From: Streptomyces sp. MA5143a | Lineage (GTDB): Bacteria; Actinomycetota; Actinomycetes; Streptomycetales; Streptomycetaceae | Assembly: GCF_900290235.1 (NCBI RefSeq) | Contig: NZ_OLMK01000012.1 | Coordinates: 1-39,976, forward strand | Direction: 5' to 3' | Length of the DNA stretch: 39,976 nt | Part shown: positions 38,111 through 39,976 of the stretch, in pieces | Numbering within the stretch: the stretch's first letter is position 1 | Layout of the letters: each line of letters opens with the position of its first letter | The notes under the pieces: generated by a model | What the model was told of the DNA's origin: nothing | What the model saw: only the letters and a program-made list of their open reading frames with translations | Databases searched by the model: none | Program-made: the position numbers and the translations under genes

Positions 38111-39250
38111 GTGTCAGCTGCGAGGAAGCGCGTCGCGGTGGTCGGTGTGGGAACGATGGGCAGCCAGGCCGCCTGGCGGCTGGTCGCCCGCGGCGCGGAG
38201 GTCGTCGGCTACGACCGGTTCGCGCCCGGCCACGACCGCAGTGCAGCAGGCGGTGAGACCCGGGTCTTCCGCAGCGTGCAGACCCACGACGGCCGCTATG
38301 TGCCGCTCGTCCGGCACGCCGACGCCCTCTGGAAGCAGTTGCAGGCGGAGACCGGGCGGGAACTGCGCCGACTGATCGGAGCCCTGGTCATGGGGCCGGC
38401 CGACGATCCCGAGATCCGTACCGTCATGGACGGCATCGCCGAGCACGGCCTCGACCACGAGGTGATCGACGCCGAGGCGATGACGAAGCGTTTCCCGCAG
38501 TTCCGCGTCGACGACGGTGACCTGGTGGTCCTCGACTCCCACGCGGGGTTCATCCGCCCCGAGCTGACGGTCCAGACGGCGGCCCGGCGCGCCGAGGAAC
38601 TGGGGGCCCGGATCCGCCGCTACACACCGGTGCGGGAAGTCACTCCCGTCGCCGGGGGAGGTGTTCTGATCCGCACCGACACCGGCACCGAGCGCTTCGA
38701 CGCCGCCGTCGTCACGCCGGGCCCCTGGGTGGGCGACCTGCTGCCCGACCTGCCGTGGGAGGTGAACATCTACCGCGCGATCAGCGCCTGGTTCCTGCCC
38801 CACGACGACCACCCGGCGGGCGCCGAGCGCCCCGCCTTCATCCGCTGCGGCGACACCCCCTTCTACGGCATCCCCTCCCCGGACGGCCTGGGCGTCAAGC
38901 TGGGCCTGCCCCAGCCGCACCACAAGCCCGTGGACGACCCCAACCGGTTGAACCGGACCGTCGCACCGGAAGAACTGGAGAGCTTCACCAAGGTGGTGCG
39001 CCGTCACCTGCCCGGCCTGAACCCCGACCCGGTGCGGCTGTCCGTCTTCATGGAGGGCTACACCGACAGCACCCGCCCGCTGGTCGGCCCCCTGCCGGGC
39101 TGCGACGACATCGTCCTGCTGGCCGGCTTCTCCGGCCAGGGCTTCAAGGTCTCACCCGCCATGGGTGACATCGCCGCGGACCTCGCCCTTCAGGGCCGCA
39201 CCTCCCAGCCGATCGACTTCATCACCACGACCGGCCGCGCCGCGGCCTGA
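38111..39250 (+). CDS. MTOX/sarcosine-oxidase-like FAD-dependent amine oxidase
   Basis: 379-aa monomeric flavoenzyme of the N-methyltryptophan oxidase / sarcosine oxidase family, which oxidises secondary amines of N-methyl amino acids with O2. It has the N-terminal FAD fold VAVVGVGTMGSQAAWRLVARG (in part), the family substrate/flavin segment GGETRVFRSVQ (about 46-56), DSHAGFIRPE, and the C-terminal FAD segment VLLAGFSGQGFKVSPAMGDI. The Cys that covalently binds FAD in MSOX/MTOX is not found in the matching segment LSVFMEGYTDST (about 307-318), so FAD may be non-covalent and the substrate different. The GTG at 38111 is set by GGAAGGAAAG upstream; the longer frame lacks a site. An Lrp-type regulator follows on the same strand. 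Confidence 0.9.
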   Translation: MSAARKRVAVVGVGTMGSQAAWRLVARGAEVVGYDRFAPGHDRSAAGGETRVFRSVQTHDGRYVPLVRHADALWKQLQAETGRELRRLIGALVMGPADDPEIRTVMDGIAEHGLDHEVIDAEAMTKRFPQFRVDDGDLVVLDSHAGFIRPELTVQTAARRAEELGARIRRYTPVREVTPVAGGGVLIRTDTGTERFDAAVVTPGPWVGDLLPDLPWEVNIYRAISAWFLPHDDHPAGAERPAFIRCGDTPFYGIPSPDGLGVKLGLPQPHHKPVDDPNRLNRTVAPEELESFTKVVRRHLPGLNPDPVRLSVFMEGYTDSTRPLVGPLPGCDDIVLLAGFSGQGFKVSPAMGDIAADLALQGRTSQPIDFITTTGRAAA

Positions 39251-39403
39251 GTCCCGACGCCACCGGAACGACCATCTCCCACATGAACGGGCTGACCGTC
39301 AGCCCCGGCACGCACCTCGCCGCCCTCGCCGTCCCCCACGACTGACGGGGTCCCTGCCCGTGGGTCCGCGACCTCGACCGATTCGCGAAGGAGGCGGTCC
39401 GCT

Positions 39404-39865
39404 GTGGACGCCATCGACGAGAAGATCATCGCCGAGCTGACCCGCAACGCCCGCATCTCGCACTCCGATCTGGCCGGCAGAGTGCTGCTGTCCCGCAACG
39501 CGGTGCGTCAACGCGTCGAACGTCTGGAGCGCCAGGGTTACATCGCCGGCTACACCATCGTCCGCGCGGGCCACGACACCGGCACGGTCGTGTCGGCGCT
39601 CGTCCTCGTCTACCGCCAGGACCGCATGCGCGGCGGCGACGTCCTGGCCGCGCTCAAACGCATCCCCGAGGTCGTCATCTGCGAGATCCTCAGCGGCGAC
39701 TTCGACATCATGGTGCGCCTGGAAGCGGCCTCGCTGGAACGCGTACGGAGCATCTGGGAGGAGATCGCCAAGATGCCGGGCGTACGGGACACGGTCACCG
39801 CGCTCACCCTGTCCCGGGTGGTCGATCGCCCGCGGGGAGAGCAGGGGCCGACGGCAGAGGGGTGA
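39404..39865 (+). CDS. Lrp/AsnC-family transcriptional regulator
   Basis: 153-aa regulator. The N-terminal winged helix (about 1-55) reads DEKIIAELTRNARISHSDLA and LLSRNAVRQRVERLERQGYI. The C-terminal RAM ligand-binding/oligomerisation domain (about 65-145) has VICEILSGDFDIMVRLEA, with the amino-acid-binding GDFD turn. GAAGGAGG precedes the GTG start at 39404. It lies 153 bp downstream of the amine oxidase gene. Lrp-type proteins often control amino-acid catabolic genes next to them, so it is a candidate regulator of the oxidase through the dyads at 37982-38019 (inference). Confidence 0.92.
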   Translation: MDAIDEKIIAELTRNARISHSDLAGRVLLSRNAVRQRVERLERQGYIAGYTIVRAGHDTGTVVSALVLVYRQDRMRGGDVLAALKRIPEVVICEILSGDFDIMVRLEAASLERVRSIWEEIAKMPGVRDTVTALTLSRVVDRPRGEQGPTAEG

Positions 39866-39946
39866 GCCGCGCGGTGGCGTGTCGCGACCGAGCAGTTCAC
39901 CCCGGGGCGGAGGGCACGGGCGCCCAGCCGAAGTGTGGGACGGCGG

Positions 39947-39976
39947 TCAGTGGACCACGTCGGTGATGTGGTTGAG
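39947..39976 (-). CDS. Possible 3' end of a gene cut by the window edge
   Basis: On the minus strand the last 30 bases read LNHITDVVH followed by TGA. If real, this is the C-terminus of a gene continuing beyond the window, convergent with the Lrp gene. Too short to name. Confidence 0.3.
   Translation of the reverse strand, partial: LNHITDVVH

Noticed and set aside
39282..39344. 20-codon frame MNGLTVSPGTHLAALAVPHD between the oxidase and Lrp genes
   Set aside because: No good ribosome binding site and no recognisable similarity; too short to support as a gene.

Overview
The window is a high-GC actinobacterial chromosome segment, almost certainly Streptomyces. Third codon positions are strongly G/C, GTG starts and 1-4 base start/stop overlaps are common, and the marker genes fit the genus: a DUF574 methyltransferase, a PAS-GGDEF-EAL protein like RmdA, a quadruple-repeat lipoprotein of the SCO0930 type, a class F sortase and ornithine-lipid genes. 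From memory, the order rmdA / sdhCAB / olsB-olsA resembles the S. coelicolor SCO0920-SCO0945 region. That is recall, not a search result.

Left part (1-10.3 kb), envelope and stress genes. It holds a Fpg/Nei glycosylase; an ECF sigma gene, an unrecognised gene and a zinc-finger anti-sigma gene on one strand; a universal stress protein; a Tat-type polysaccharide deacetylase; and a class F sortase. Next come two paralogous small Ig-like surface proteins that converge on a very large inverted repeat, a proline-rich surface protein paired with a DUF4239 membrane protein, and a four-repeat lipoprotein closed by a 15-bp perfect terminator hairpin.

Middle (10.5-20.9 kb), signalling, respiration and lipids. 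A SAM methyltransferase is translationally coupled to a c-di-GMP synthase/phosphodiesterase (rmdA). A LysR regulator is divergent from a b558-type succinate dehydrogenase operon (sdhC-sdhA-sdhB) whose promoter looks leaderless. An ornithine-lipid pair (olsB-olsA) and an LLM flavin monooxygenase follow.

Right-middle (21-33.3 kb), secreted hydrolase and extracytosolic redox. A 1731-residue secreted protein carries two complete GH43 modules, two LamG modules, Ig-like/PKD modules and an extra C-terminal domain. After a tandem-GNAT protein comes a three-gene flavin electron-transfer operon: a membrane ferric-reductase-like flavocytochrome, an anchored FMN-carrier domain and an ApbE flavinyltransferase. 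It is divergent from an OmpR-type two-component system, and the shared intergenic region contains an OmpR-style direct repeat and palindromes. A second NodB-family protein with a mutated metal motif follows.

Right end (33.4-40 kb), accessory metabolism. A scar of gene debris (the C-terminal part of an SDR and a fragment of a response regulator) borders a LysR-controlled cluster: a DUF1537 acid-sugar kinase, a PdxA2-type dehydrogenase and an uncharacterised phosphate-binding TIM-barrel protein, with no transporter. It is followed by an MTOX/sarcosine-oxidase-like flavoenzyme with a clear promoter and two dyads over its start region, and an Lrp/AsnC regulator. No tRNA, rRNA, CRISPR array or intact insertion sequence was seen.
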